A DNA stretch of 55,948 nucleotides, from assembly GCA_017460105.1 (NCBI GenBank), contig JAFUBS010000007.1, forward strand, positions 1 to 55,948. The letters are read 5' to 3'. The translations under genes were made by a program, and so were the position numbers. The notes below the pieces were generated by a model that saw only the letters and a list, made by a program, of their open reading frames with translations, did not search any database and was not told where the DNA came from. The DNA is from Candidatus Saccharimonadota bacterium (GTDB lineage Bacteria > Patescibacteriota > Saccharimonadia > Saccharimonadales > Saccharimonadaceae). This document shows, in pieces, positions 15,091 through 24,575 of the stretch. Each line of letters starts with the position of its first letter. Positions within the stretch are counted from its first letter, which is position 1.

Positions 15091-15632
15091 CTTGCCTTTC
15101 TCCTTGAATATTTTTTACCACGCGTATTAGAAAACTCATATTTCTGCACTGTTGGCCCCTCACGATAATAGAATCCACACGTAATCGCTGCTGCCAGCGC
15201 ATCCGCCGCATCATCTGGTTTTGGCTTTTCTTTCAATCCTAAATGCATTTTTACAACCTCCTCCATCTGCGCCTTGTCTGCTGCGCCATATCCCGTCAAA
15301 GCCTTTTTTATTTCGTTTGGTGAATATTCATACACTGGCACATCATTCTGCGCCGCAACTAATAGCACCATACCCCTCGCCTCTGCCACTACAATACCAG
15401 TTGTAATATTCTTTGAGAAAAACAACTTTTCCACCGAAATTACATCAGGCTTTGTTTCTTTGAAAAGTAATGTCAGAGATTCGTATAATTCCTTCAAGCG
15501 ATTTGGAATTGGTGCATCCACGATTGTTGTAATCACACCATAATCCATCAGCTTCGCATCCGCACCAGTTGTAGTACTAATCATGCCAAAACCGCACCGT
15601 CCAAGACCGGGATCAATTCCAAGAATCCTCAT
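15087..15632 (-). CDS. ruvC: Holliday junction resolvase RuvC
   Basis: A 181-residue crossover junction endonuclease with an RNase H-like fold. The catalytic acidic residues are visible as D7 (ILGIDPGLGRCGFG), E68 (ISVEKLFF) and the DD pair in KPDDAADALAAAI. It cuts Holliday junctions produced by recombination. It overlaps both neighbours by 4 bp (radA upstream, ruvA downstream). A basic C-terminal tail (GKKYSRRKAR) is somewhat longer than usual. Confidence 0.96.
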   Translation of the reverse strand: MRILGIDPGLGRCGFGMISTTTGADAKLMDYGVITTIVDAPIPNRLKELYESLTLLFKETKPDVISVEKLFFSKNITTGIVVAEARGMVLLVAAQNDVPVYEYSPNEIKKALTGYGAADKAQMEEVVKMHLGLKEKPKPDDAADALAAAITCGFYYREGPTVQKYEFSNTRGKKYSRRKAR

Positions 15633-16978
15633 TTCACATACCTTATCAAAGTTTCACGTAAGTCTTTTGCAGGTATCACAAATTTGTCGTGCACGGTCGC
15701 TGGACCAATCGCATGCTTAAATCCAAGTTTCTTTGCCTCGGCAATTCTTTGATCTGCTCGGAAGGCCGAACGAATCTCGCCGCCCAATCCCACTTCACCA
15801 AATACTACATACTCATCATCTAATTTTCTTCCAGCCGCAGCCGATGCAATTGCCATACAGATTGCAAGATCTGCCGCTGAGTCCTGAATCTTTAATCCAC
15901 CTACCACATTGATAAAAATATCTTTATCCGACAGTTTTAGCTTTGTTCTTCGTTCCAAAACTGCGATAAGTAAATTAAGTCTATTGATATCAAATCCGCT
16001 CGCTGTCCTCTTTGGGTACCCAAAATTAGACGTCGTCGTAAGAGCTTGTATTTCTACGAGGATAGGACGATTCCCCTCTAGCGTGGCCAGAATTACCGAA
16101 CCGTCTGTGTTTGTCCTCTCCGCCAGAAGTGCAGCCGAAGGATTTTGCACCTCTTTAAGTCCACTCCCCAGCATCTCAAAAATCGCCACTTCATTCGTAG
16201 AGCCAAAGCGATTTTTTACCGCCCTCACAGTCTTGAATCCGCCGTATCTATCACCTTCAAAATTTAACGCTACATCCACTAAATGCTCTAACACTTTTGG
16301 TCCTGCAAAAGTTCCCTCCTTTGTTACGTGCCCTACAATCACCACAGCTGTATCTGTCGCTTTTGCGGCTCGAATAATCAAATTTCCGCAATTAGTTACC
16401 TGTGAAACGGTTCCGGGTGCCGAAGCGATTTCGTCCATCGCTAATGTCTGAATGGAGTCTACGATTACGAGATCAAATTTCCCCTCCTCGATCGTCTTAG
16501 CTATATCGTTTCCAGACGTCGACGCCGCGAAATTCAGCCTATCGCTACTTGCCCCTAGGCGTTCCGCGCGCATTTTTACTTGCCCTGCAGATTCCTCACC
16601 AGATATATATAATACATCGTGAGCCTTTGCCACCTCAGCACATATCTGCATCAAAAGTGTAGATTTACCAATACCCGGCTGTCCAGCCAGTAGCGTCACC
16701 GAGCCCTTCAAAATTCCACCACCTAGAACTGTGTTTAAGTCGTCGAACTCAGTTTTTAGTCTAGCTTTTTCGTCTGATGGCACTATTGTTGAAATTTTTA
16801 CGAAATCCAATTTCTTGCCGGACAAACGCCCTTTTTCTATCGCCGCTTTTTTCGCAGATTCAGTTTCCGGTATTTGTTCTACCAAAGAATTCCAAGCATT
16901 GCAGTTAGTGCACTGCCCCATCCATTTGCTGTAAGTATGCCCACACTCCTGGCATACATAGACCGAACTCCTCTTCAT
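15629..16978 (-). CDS. radA: DNA repair protein RadA/Sms
   Basis: A 449-residue RecA-family branch-migration helicase. It has a C4 zinc finger (C9, C12, C23, C26), Walker A GQPGIGKS (99-106), the RadA-specific KNRFGS motif (255-260) and a C-terminal Lon-protease-like domain without protease function. It is the first gene of radA-ruvC-ruvA, which puts two late recombination functions in one transcript. TGTTATAAT (16985-16993) ends 6 bases before the ATG, giving a leaderless mRNA. Confidence 0.96.
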   Translation of the reverse strand: MKRSSVYVCQECGHTYSKWMGQCTNCNAWNSLVEQIPETESAKKAAIEKGRLSGKKLDFVKISTIVPSDEKARLKTEFDDLNTVLGGGILKGSVTLLAGQPGIGKSTLLMQICAEVAKAHDVLYISGEESAGQVKMRAERLGASSDRLNFAASTSGNDIAKTIEEGKFDLVIVDSIQTLAMDEIASAPGTVSQVTNCGNLIIRAAKATDTAVVIVGHVTKEGTFAGPKVLEHLVDVALNFEGDRYGGFKTVRAVKNRFGSTNEVAIFEMLGSGLKEVQNPSAALLAERTNTDGSVILATLEGNRPILVEIQALTTTSNFGYPKRTASGFDINRLNLLIAVLERRTKLKLSDKDIFINVVGGLKIQDSAADLAICMAIASAAAGRKLDDEYVVFGEVGLGGEIRSAFRADQRIAEAKKLGFKHAIGPATVHDKFVIPAKDLRETLIRYVK

Positions 16979-17008
16979 ATCTATATTATAACAGACTTTC
17001 GGGACAAT

Positions 17009-19996
17009 CTAATATCTCGGAGCCAGTTCGGTGCGGTACACTTCAGTCATTGTATTAGATTCACTCGCACCCGCCATATATCTAGCCCACAGAATCGAAG
17101 ATGTATCATAGTTAATCGTCTCTGCTGGTGTACCAGAATAACCATCCACTGCTGCACCGTAAGTCCTAAATAGATATACTTCATCTGCGATTACTACGCC
17201 ACGGATTGTCAATGGATATGATGCAATACGGCTGTTCATGACTAGCTTATTGTTAATATGCCCATCAACGGTGGCGCCGGAACAAGTATTCACTATATTC
17301 TTAGCAATCAATATTGCATCAACCTGAGTAACATCGCATCTGATTAAAATGTTATTCGCATAGATTATTACTTGTGGAATATCGCCAGCCGAATTAATTC
17401 TACTATCGCCAGAATTCGAATAACGAATATTGCCAGTGATTTCAAGGTCGCCAGTAGCTTTCACTAGTCTAGTGGTACTATTTGGTACGTTCATTCCAGG
17501 AAGTGCGGAAGTGTCACTGCCGTTATTAATATATGTGTAATAAATGTCTTTGCCTGTGTTACTGTAATATCTCGTAGACTCACCCCACGCATCATGCTTC
17601 TTCTCTCCAGTGTCCAGCGAACTACGTAGCCAGAAATCCACATAAGAATCTTTGTCGACATTAAGCCTATCTATCTCACCCATGAAACCGACTTCGCTCT
17701 TGCCGCCGCTACACGCTGTATTTCCGGCATTCGCCATCGTAATTGGCACTAGGTTATCACAATAATCATTATTCGTTATTCCACCATTTTCTAAATATGC
17801 CGAACCCGACGCCAATCCAGTAATCGCATTGATACCAAACACACTCTGCTCTGCAAACGAACCGAAATATTTACTACTTCTAATTCCTTTATCCCAGACT
17901 GAGTGATAGTCAAAGTCACCATCACCAAATATATTTGTCTTTTTCATGCTCGTTGTAGCAATTTTTGCAGCAGAGTAAATGCTACCTCCGTAGACTCCAA
18001 AGTATGGCTTTTTTGCAATCTTCAAACACTGAGGCTGCGAATACGACCATTGATGAGTACCTTCTGGATCTGTCCAGTTCCAATCCGCACCGCTATGAGA
18101 AGGATAAATCGCCATTGCGTAACACATATAATCACCAGCATTGGCATCAAACACCATATGTGTCCCTTCTGCATCTCTAAAGTGCTCTGTATCACCTGCT
18201 AGATTACCGGCAGAGTTTAAGTTTCTATCTGCCAATGCCGAGGCTTCACAAAGTCGACGTCCATTTATATAGGAAGCTTTCACGGCCGAACAAAGATCGT
18301 CTCCGCTCGAAGGTGAAAACGCTGAAGGATCCGGCGTTGCATATGCGACCAAACGCACCTTTGCATTCCTGACCACAGTAGCATACATATCTTCTACAAG
18401 ACTGTTACTTTTAATACCTACGGTAGCGGAAGCTTCCGAAATCGTAAGAGTGTCGCCAGCATATACAAGACCATCGGCCGGACGTTCTACTCTGAGTGTA
18501 GTTGAGTTAATGAAGTTATATGGCACGTATACTGTAGCAGTCTCACCAGTTGGGCTCTCAATAAAGGTTGTTGACTCCCAATTCCTGTTATGCGTATTTT
18601 CAGCACTCTTCGGTACCTTATACCAACAGCTGTTTGCCTCTCGATAATCTTCTTCTGTAGTATAATTCCACTCAGGAATATACGTGCCTTTAGGAACCAC
18701 GATATGAGAACCACACTCATCCCAATTCGGGCCATAAACATCTTCCTCCCAATCGCAAGGTCCGTCGCACCAGCTGTGACGACTACTCCACATACTATAT
18801 TGAGTAGGCTCACCAGTCCAAGACATGTCAAATTTGCTCGTCCCAACGTCACTGACCTGATTAATTAAATAATCGTCAACGCGCTGTACTGATACAGCAT
18901 CGCCAAGAGCAAACTCACCGCCATTCATATAGTCGCCACCTGGGCACGACGACCCTCTACACTTACCAAAGGAAGATGGCAGAGGAACATATGAACCACC
19001 TCGATCAATTACGAAAAAGTTTTGCCATCTACTTTCCGCAAAGTATTGATTGATATTTCTCACGTCTATATGTGTAGTTATGCCATAATGAAGTTGCGCA
19101 ACAGGATGATACGGGTGTGGGTCTTCGCTTCTCCAAGAATACGATCCACCAATTTCAGAAAACTCATGACTTCTAGCCCAATACTTATTCTGAACGCCAG
19201 CGGAATAGCAGTTGTTCCAACGCACCATATCTGTAGGCTTAGCATAAATCTCGTTTACCCAGCCTTTGTAAGCAAGACGATAATCCATCACCTTGGTTGT
19301 CATAATCGTAGTATCGCCGCTTACGCCGCCACAAGACGGCACAGGATTATCATTAGGTATCCCATCACCATTCGAACAGAACATCGAAAGCCCAGCTCCA
19401 TTCCCCCAACCAATATGAACCAAACCTTGATTATAAAGATTATTATAAGTATCACGTACGGAATCAAAAGATAATGCGCCAGGGACACTAGTATCATAAC
19501 GCGTCCCTCCGCCAAGCTCGCTGGAATTATAGTTGCCGGAATTGCCATCAATACCCATAAGTCCAACTAAATCTCCCTTATTGTACCCATAGTCAGTCCT
19601 CTGCGCAACAAGTGAATACATATAGAGATGAGAGGTGCCCGCCGGACATTTAATTGTACCGCCATTCGCATGGAATCCACCAGTACCATTAAACCCTTTA
19701 ATTGTAATCGTTCCATCTGCGCTCATGGATACACCCGGGATTCTACCTGCCGCAATATCATTCAAGTCCTGCGCCTTCCATGCCGCACTAGCCGTCGAAA
19801 TAAACAACCCGCCATTATCAGCAACACCACCAGAGCTATGACCACTACCATCGGCAGCCCCACTTTCCGCAACAACCTTTGCGGTGAGTCCCATGTTAGT
19901 TATTATTCCTAATGCAACAATAAAAGAAAGCACGGAAAGAATGCTTATTCGCCCCACAATTGTTTTTAATCTTGTACTCTTCATTTGTATGCCCAT
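17009..19996 (-). CDS. Large secreted/surface protein, unknown function
   Basis: About 995 residues. A signal anchor (about 16-37) is followed by a long glycine/serine/tyrosine/tryptophan-rich extracellular region with many cysteine pairs. A C-terminal stretch of short strands (LEITGNIRYSNS, PQVIIYANNILI, AILIAKNIVN) resembles polymer-forming repeats. I recognise no catalytic motif. The ATG at 19996 is chosen because it sits one base after the stop of the TPR-like gene, implying translational coupling; the longer frame to 20065 lies inside that gene. Probably an adhesin or part of a surface appendage exported with its partner. Confidence 0.6.
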   Translation of the reverse strand: MGIQMKSTRLKTIVGRISILSVLSFIVALGIITNMGLTAKVVAESGAADGSGHSSGGVADNGGLFISTASAAWKAQDLNDIAAGRIPGVSMSADGTITIKGFNGTGGFHANGGTIKCPAGTSHLYMYSLVAQRTDYGYNKGDLVGLMGIDGNSGNYNSSELGGGTRYDTSVPGALSFDSVRDTYNNLYNQGLVHIGWGNGAGLSMFCSNGDGIPNDNPVPSCGGVSGDTTIMTTKVMDYRLAYKGWVNEIYAKPTDMVRWNNCYSAGVQNKYWARSHEFSEIGGSYSWRSEDPHPYHPVAQLHYGITTHIDVRNINQYFAESRWQNFFVIDRGGSYVPLPSSFGKCRGSSCPGGDYMNGGEFALGDAVSVQRVDDYLINQVSDVGTSKFDMSWTGEPTQYSMWSSRHSWCDGPCDWEEDVYGPNWDECGSHIVVPKGTYIPEWNYTTEEDYREANSCWYKVPKSAENTHNRNWESTTFIESPTGETATVYVPYNFINSTTLRVERPADGLVYAGDTLTISEASATVGIKSNSLVEDMYATVVRNAKVRLVAYATPDPSAFSPSSGDDLCSAVKASYINGRRLCEASALADRNLNSAGNLAGDTEHFRDAEGTHMVFDANAGDYMCYAMAIYPSHSGADWNWTDPEGTHQWSYSQPQCLKIAKKPYFGVYGGSIYSAAKIATTSMKKTNIFGDGDFDYHSVWDKGIRSSKYFGSFAEQSVFGINAITGLASGSAYLENGGITNNDYCDNLVPITMANAGNTACSGGKSEVGFMGEIDRLNVDKDSYVDFWLRSSLDTGEKKHDAWGESTRYYSNTGKDIYYTYINNGSDTSALPGMNVPNSTTRLVKATGDLEITGNIRYSNSGDSRINSAGDIPQVIIYANNILIRCDVTQVDAILIAKNIVNTCSGATVDGHINNKLVMNSRIASYPLTIRGVVIADEVYLFRTYGAAVDGYSGTPAETINYDTSSILWARYMAGASESNTMTEVYRTELAPRY

Positions 19997-19997
19997 A

Positions 19998-20672
19998 TTA
20001 ATTTGTTCCCGCAAAATCTCCCCAAATATTACGATACGCCTGCTCATATTGAGCCACATTTTCATTTCTTTTTTCTAAATTGCCAAGACATTCATACGTA
20101 TAGGCCACCATATTGTAATATTCGCATTTATTCCATTTACTGAGCTCATCAACATTGCCGACCCTATTAATTTCCTCTAAAGCCTCCTCATGCCGCTCTG
20201 CGTTATTGAGAACATTAACTTTTAGGAGCCTCATGCTAAATTTTTCGTCAGTGTTGACAGTGCCTTCTATCTGCTCGTCTAAATATTTTAGGGCTTCGTC
20301 AACTTCTAATGTACTCAAATAATCCTTCACAGAATTCGCTATAGCGATCTGATTTTGTATTTGTGCCTTTTCATCATCAGCTAAATTCGGATAAGTAATG
20401 CCGTCCTCAGAAGCTTCTTCACTCTCACCATCCACGATTATCGGCACCGTGGCGCCTTCACCATCCTTAACAGTATTTTCATCATCTTCAGCCTCGCTAC
20501 CTTCGCCGCTCTGAGAAGAACCACTTTCTTCTCCCCCTTCCTCACTTGCAACCTGATTATTCCTATTTATCTGTATTACAACAATTCCAGTTATTAGCCC
20601 CACCATGACTACTGCTAGTACGCACAAAATTATAGTCCAAAACTTATTATTATTGCGCTTCCGCTTATTCAT
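19998..20672 (-). CDS. Membrane-anchored TPR-like protein
   Basis: A 224-residue protein with a basic N-terminus, one membrane helix (about 12-33), an acidic low-complexity linker (35-90, EEGGEESGSSQSGEGSEAEDD) and a helical C-terminal half with tetratricopeptide-like helix pairs (ALKYLDEQIEG, HEEALEEINRVG, MVAYTYECLGNLEK). TPR modules bind partner proteins. The next gene starts one base after its stop, so the large surface protein is the likely partner. TGCTAAAAT lies 7 bases before the ATG, so the mRNA should be leaderless. Confidence 0.65.
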   Translation of the reverse strand: MNKRKRNNNKFWTIILCVLAVVMVGLITGIVVIQINRNNQVASEEGGEESGSSQSGEGSEAEDDENTVKDGEGATVPIIVDGESEEASEDGITYPNLADDEKAQIQNQIAIANSVKDYLSTLEVDEALKYLDEQIEGTVNTDEKFSMRLLKVNVLNNAERHEEALEEINRVGNVDELSKWNKCEYYNMVAYTYECLGNLEKRNENVAQYEQAYRNIWGDFAGTN

Positions 20673-20724
20673 ACTATCTATTTTAGCATAAATAAATTAT
20701 TTTTGCACAATTATTTTTGAATAA

Positions 20725-22020
20725 TTATTTTTGAATTATTTTTCTAAGCCATGCATCCGCTGGACCAGCCGTCATCAAAAGTACCAGATAGTCCTCGTTT
20801 ACATATTTCTGAATTTCATTCCACAGCTCCGTCGACATTTCTGCCGGCTCTGCAATTTCTGCATTACTCAAAGTCTTAATAAAATCCTCTGGTCTTAGCA
20901 CTGTCAAATCTGGATTTTCACGCGTTAGATATGTTGGTAGCCAGTACACCTTAGTAGCACCTACAAATACATTCTTATACCCCTCCATCACTTCATGCTG
21001 GCGCGTGTTCTGATGTGGCTCGTATACTGCAATTACACCTTTTCTGCCGTCAATTTTTGCCTGTTCCAAAGCGATTTCTATCGTTGCCTTTATTTCTTCT
21101 GGGTGGTGTGCATAATCAGAATATATTCCGTCGCTAATCTTCTCAAAACGTCGCCCCACACCAGGAAATTTATTAAGCACATCAACTATTAATTCGGTAT
21201 CAATTATCTTGTCTTCTATTATGCCATCTTCGCGCTCCAGTTCATCCGTCATCATCTCAAAAATCGCATCTGCTGCAAGACTTGCATCAATACGCCTCGC
21301 CTCACCCGCCAACCTAAAATCTGTTGCTTTATAAATCGGCTCCCCAATATTCTTCCACTTACAGCCACTAGAAGTCTTTTCTATCACCTTCTCACTTTGT
21401 GCTTTAAAATCCTCAAAAGCTTTCTGATATTCTTCCCGCGTCGGGTAAATATCAGGATGATCGTAGCTAACAAAAGGTATTACCGCTAGCCACGGATGAT
21501 ATTTGAGGAAATTCCTATCATATTCATCGGCTTCGTACACGAAAAACCTATCACCTTTATGATACGCGCCACTCGGAGCAAATCCAAGCGTTGTTCCTAC
21601 TAGATATGAAACTGGCAATCCTAATCTTAAAGCCGCCCATACAATCATCGCTGTCGTCGTAGTTTTGCCGTGCGTTCCAGCCACAGCGACCATCTTCAAA
21701 TTCAACTTTTCTACTAAATATGCGGTCAAATCATCACGTTTAGTAATCCTAACTCCCGCTTCTCGTGCAACCTTTAACTCTGCGTGGTCTTCCGGCAAAG
21801 CAGAAGTATGAACGAACCATTCCACTCCTTCCGAAATTTTCTCACGCAAAAACTCCCCGTCTTGTTCACCGATTTTTACTTCTATACCAGCCTTCCTTAA
21901 CTCCGGCATAATCGCGCCTTCCGCGAGATCCGAACCAAATACTTCTATTCCGGCCTCTTCCGCCATCAATGCTAGCGGCCCCATACCAGTACCAGATATC
22001 CCAGATATATATATTTTCAT
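20725..22020 (-). CDS. murC: UDP-N-acetylmuramate-L-alanine ligase-like Mur ligase
   Basis: A 431-residue ATP-dependent ligase of peptidoglycan precursor synthesis. The N-terminal Rossmann motif GISGTGM (7-13), P-loop GTHGKTTTT (115-123), EADEYDRNFLKYHPWLAVI and YAHHPEEIKAT in the C-terminal domain all follow the MurC/Mpl order. The lack of a longer Mpl-type tail and the presence of murB in the window favour MurC. Some positions differ (EADEYD rather than EADESD). Its start codon and that of tsaE are separated by only 14 bp, which hold both promoters. Confidence 0.85.
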   Translation of the reverse strand: MKIYISGISGTGMGPLALMAEEAGIEVFGSDLAEGAIMPELRKAGIEVKIGEQDGEFLREKISEGVEWFVHTSALPEDHAELKVAREAGVRITKRDDLTAYLVEKLNLKMVAVAGTHGKTTTTAMIVWAALRLGLPVSYLVGTTLGFAPSGAYHKGDRFFVYEADEYDRNFLKYHPWLAVIPFVSYDHPDIYPTREEYQKAFEDFKAQSEKVIEKTSSGCKWKNIGEPIYKATDFRLAGEARRIDASLAADAIFEMMTDELEREDGIIEDKIIDTELIVDVLNKFPGVGRRFEKISDGIYSDYAHHPEEIKATIEIALEQAKIDGRKGVIAVYEPHQNTRQHEVMEGYKNVFVGATKVYWLPTYLTRENPDLTVLRPEDFIKTLSNAEIAEPAEMSTELWNEIQKYVNEDYLVLLMTAGPADAWLRKIIQK

Positions 22021-22037
22021 GGTATAATTATATAATG
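22018..22037. promoter_or_regulatory. 14-bp divergent leaderless promoter pair (murC/tsaE)
   Basis: Between the two start codons lies GGTATAATTATATA. Plus-strand TATAAT (22023-22028) is followed by 6 bases and the tsaE ATG. Minus-strand TATAAT (22027-22032 reversed) is followed by 6 bases and the murC ATG. The two -10 boxes overlap by 2 bp, so only one polymerase could occupy the site at a time. The plus box is extended by TGG. Confidence 0.85.
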
Positions 22038-22559
22038 AAAATTAGTTCCGAGCAAGAAATGCTACAATTCGGAGAAAAATTCGGCAAAAATATTGTTGAT
22101 AGCGACTTAGAAAATACCTTTCGAGACATTTCGCGACCAACGGGGAGCGAGTTAGCGAGGAGCCCCGTAACGACGGGTGCGACGAAGCGTGTCGAGAAAG
22201 GTGTTTCTAAGTCGCCCGCCAGAAATATGGTTATCGAGCTCATTGGTGACGTTGGCGCCGGCAAGACTACTTTTGTTCGCGGACTAGCTCAAGGCCTCGG
22301 CATCAAAGAACCCATTACTAGCCCAAGTTTCACAATTTCCAAATCCTACGCCATTCCTTCCGGCGGAACTCTTACACACTACGACTTTTATCGTCTCTCC
22401 GACCCTGGCCTCATGTTGGACGATTTACAAGAATCTATCAATAATGACAAAATCGTAATTGTCGAATGGGCAGACTCCGTCGCAAACATCCTGCCCGAAA
22501 ATCGCATTATTATCCGAATTAATTACAACGACGACGGCTCACGGGAGATAATATTATGA
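22035..22559 (+). CDS. tsaE: tRNA threonylcarbamoyladenosine ATPase TsaE with in-frame insertion
   Basis: A 174-residue P-loop ATPase of the t6A37 tRNA modification complex. Walker A GDVGAGKT (71-78), SPSFTISKSY (96-105), HYDFYRL and the family-typical EWAD (144-147) are intact. Residues about 23-60 (DSDLENTFRD... to VSKS) come from the palindromic element at 22102-22215 and sit in the loop before the first core strand (VIELIGDVGAGKT). The family is usually about 140-150 residues. The ATG at 22035 follows TATAAT by 6 bases, so the longer frame upstream is excluded. It overlaps tsaB by 4 bp. Confidence 0.93.
   Translation: MKISSEQEMLQFGEKFGKNIVDSDLENTFRDISRPTGSELARSPVTTGATKRVEKGVSKSPARNMVIELIGDVGAGKTTFVRGLAQGLGIKEPITSPSFTISKSYAIPSGGTLTHYDFYRLSDPGLMLDDLQESINNDKIVIVEWADSVANILPENRIIIRINYNDDGSREIIL
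22102..22215 (+). repeat. GC-rich palindromic element inside tsaE
   Basis: Arms GCGACTTAGAAA...ACCTTTCGAGACA and TGTCGAGAAAGGTGTTTCTAAGTCGC (each given in part) are inverted copies. The 114-bp span equals 38 codons. The core has GCGACCAACGGGGAGCGA and AGCCCCGTAACGACGGG, nearly identical to the elements in lepA and recX. Relative to the host gene it lies in the opposite orientation to those two, so it encodes a different peptide. Confidence 0.9.
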
Positions 22560-22888
22560 AATTATATCTAGACACTAGTACACCCACCACTATTCTAAAA
22601 CTCGACGACAAAGTCTATGAGTGGGAATCTGGTCGTAATTTAGCAGAACAACTACTCGAATTCATCCACGACAAACTTCAAAAGAATCACGCTGACTGGC
22701 ATGATATTACCGAAATTACCTTTATGTCCGGGCCTGGCTCTTTTACTGGACTTCGTATTGGCGCCAGCGTTGTTAACACTCTAGCCCATGAATTAGATAT
22801 TCCGCTCAAAAATCACAAAGGCGAACAAGTCAAAATTATTATTCCTGACTACGGCCACGCGGCGAATATTTCAAAGCCACGGAAATAG
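22556..22888 (+). CDS. tsaB: Miniature TsaB (t6A partner protein), internal domain missing
   Basis: A 110-residue protein against about 220 in typical TsaB. The N-terminal subdomain is intact: MKLYLDTSTPTTIL, LLEFIHDKL and the diagnostic MSGPGSFTGLRIGASV (about residues 57-72). The whole second ASKHA subdomain is absent. The last residues, IIIPDYGHAANISKPRK, resemble the P.YGR.PNI[ST]KP end found in many small-genome TsaB proteins. TsaB scaffolds TsaD and TsaE in t6A synthesis. It overlaps tsaE by 4 bp and its 3' end overlaps the convergent gene by 50 bp. No stop or frameshift suggests decay, so I treat it as a functional short form. Confidence 0.8.
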   Translation: MKLYLDTSTPTTILKLDDKVYEWESGRNLAEQLLEFIHDKLQKNHADWHDITEITFMSGPGSFTGLRIGASVVNTLAHELDIPLKNHKGEQVKIIIPDYGHAANISKPRK

Positions 22889-23969
22889 AAACTATCGTAA
22901 TTGCCATCAACACTACTACGACCGCAACAAGAGCAACCGTAGAAGCCATCATTGCGTTAGTCCTATTCGGCCCCTCTACCAAACTCTCTCCTAATGGTGC
23001 AATGTAGGAAGGATTCGTCGGATCATATGCTACTTCTACACTATCGCCTTTTGCTAGAGTAGCATCTTTAGTAAGATTCAGTACCATTTTTGAGAATCTC
23101 ATGCTAAATACAGACTCTGTACTATCGCGATCTGCATGGAATATTCTCACTATCGCACCAGCGTCACGCGTCAACTTAACGCCACTATATGCAAGTTCCT
23201 CGCCATTAGCAGCAGAATAAACTTCTCCTTCATTATTAATCTTAAATCTTGCCGTAGTTGCCTCATGCACGCCGCCCATGTCAATCACAATTTTGTCACC
23301 AATATATACCCACGTATCGTCATCGGCGTAAATACTAAACTCTTCATTGCCATCCGCTAGCACCCGCACCGGCACACCGAGATTAAATGTAAACAAATGA
23401 TTGTTCCCATCACGATTTACGGCCTCATCCGGCACTGAAATACTATTCAACGGATAGAATTCTTCGTTCTCATAACTAAAACTCGACGTACTTTTACTAA
23501 ACTTTAACCCCAATGTACCCGCATAGGCTTTGCTCTTGCCGTCAACAGTACTAAACCATCTAGTAAAATTATCACCATTCACACCACGATTGGGAAGCAT
23601 ATCTCCACCATTGGCAATCGGAAGATATTCTTCGTTGAGAGTCGGCTCTGTAATTCCCGTTTCGATGTTTTTATTATAATAGCCGCACTTTGACCATTCG
23701 AACTGGCGCGCATTCAAAGCACTCGTCATGCCAGCATCATACAAATCTACGCATTCATCCGCAACTTGATCGTAATACAAAATCGGCACCGACACCACAG
23801 TGTCGTTCTCTACGTCAGCACTCGCGAGTATCGCATCAGCCTGACTACGACTGATTTCTGTCCTGAGCCCGCCAATTGTTTGAGACAAGTTAAAAAGCGC
23901 CACCGAGAGAGCAATCATAGAAAGCACCGGTACTACAGTACAAACTATAGGAATTATTTTCCTGCGCAT
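22839..23969 (-). CDS. Fibro-slime/PA14-like surface protein with two membrane helices
   Basis: A 376-residue protein with an N-terminal membrane helix (about 6-28), an extracellular domain and a C-terminal helix (about 342-365) with a short basic end. FSIYADDDTWVYIGDKIVIDMGG (in parts, near 215-240), followed by VHEATTARF, is the hallmark of the fibro-slime domain, a PA14-related carbohydrate-binding fold. It probably acts as a surface lectin or adhesin. TATAAT (23976-23981) is 6 bases before the ATG (leaderless). Its 3' end overlaps that of tsaB. Confidence 0.75.
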   Translation of the reverse strand: MRRKIIPIVCTVVPVLSMIALSVALFNLSQTIGGLRTEISRSQADAILASADVENDTVVSVPILYYDQVADECVDLYDAGMTSALNARQFEWSKCGYYNKNIETGITEPTLNEEYLPIANGGDMLPNRGVNGDNFTRWFSTVDGKSKAYAGTLGLKFSKSTSSFSYENEEFYPLNSISVPDEAVNRDGNNHLFTFNLGVPVRVLADGNEEFSIYADDDTWVYIGDKIVIDMGGVHEATTARFKINNEGEVYSAANGEELAYSGVKLTRDAGAIVRIFHADRDSTESVFSMRFSKMVLNLTKDATLAKGDSVEVAYDPTNPSYIAPLGESLVEGPNRTNAMMASTVALVAVVVVLMAITIVSISVALKYSPRGRSQE

Positions 23970-23983
23970 ACTTAAATTATATA

Positions 23984-24574
23984 TTATTTTATAATTTCGT
24001 CAATAATGCCATAAGCTTTTGCTTCTTCTGCACTCATCCAATTATCGCGATCCATGTCTTTCTCTACCTGCGCAAGACTCTTACCAGTATTTTTTGCAAA
24101 AATTTCCGCAAGACGCTTCTTTAGGAAAATACCTTCTTTTAACATAATTTCTTGGTCGGTAATTTTACCTTCTGTACCAGACGACGGCTGATGAATCATG
24201 ATACGTGCATTTGGCAATACATAACGTTTACCCTTAGCTCCGCAAGAGAGCAACATTGCGCCCATCGATGCCTGAAGGCCAATACCAATCGTCTCTACGT
24301 CTGGCTCAATGTAATTCATCGTATCAATAATCGCAAGACCGTCATATACACTTCCACCAGGAGAATTAATATAGAGTTTAATTGGCTTCTTTGGATCTTC
24401 GTGTGCTAGATACAGTAGTTGCGCCACCACTAGATTTGCCGTATGCGAATTTACATCTTCACCGAGGAACACAATTCTATCGTTCAAAAGACGCGAATAA
24501 ATATCATACGCTCGTTCACCTTTATTAGTTTCTTCTACCACGGTTGGTACTAAATAATCACCAAGTTTTTTCAT
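23984..24574 (-). CDS. clpP: ATP-dependent Clp protease proteolytic subunit ClpP
   Basis: A 196-residue serine peptidase that forms the tetradecameric degradation chamber. The catalytic triad is visible as S103 ([10 protein letters not shown]), H128 ([10 protein letters not shown]) and D177 (DRDNWMSA). [15 protein letters not shown] forms the oxyanion region. It starts 1 bp after the clpC stop, and its AAAGGAG site is inside the last codons of clpC, so protease and unfoldase are made from one mRNA under the CIRCE-controlled promoter. Confidence 0.97.
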   Translation of the reverse strand: MKKLGDYLVPTVVEETNKGERAYDIYSRLLNDRIVFLGEDVNSHTANLVVAQLLYLAHEDPKKPIKLYINSPGGSVYDGLAIIDTMNYIEPDVETIGIGLQASMGAMLLSCGAKGKRYVLPNARIMIHQPSSGTEGKITDQEIMLKEGIFLKKRLAEIFAKNTGKSLAQVEKDMDRDNWMSAEEAKAYGIIDEIIK

Positions 24575-24575
24575 A

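Noticed and set aside
22556-22888. tsaB as a pseudogene
   Set aside because: It is short, but the start, overlap with tsaE, core motif and C-terminal tail motif are intact and no stop or frameshift interrupts the frame. A functional short form is more likely.
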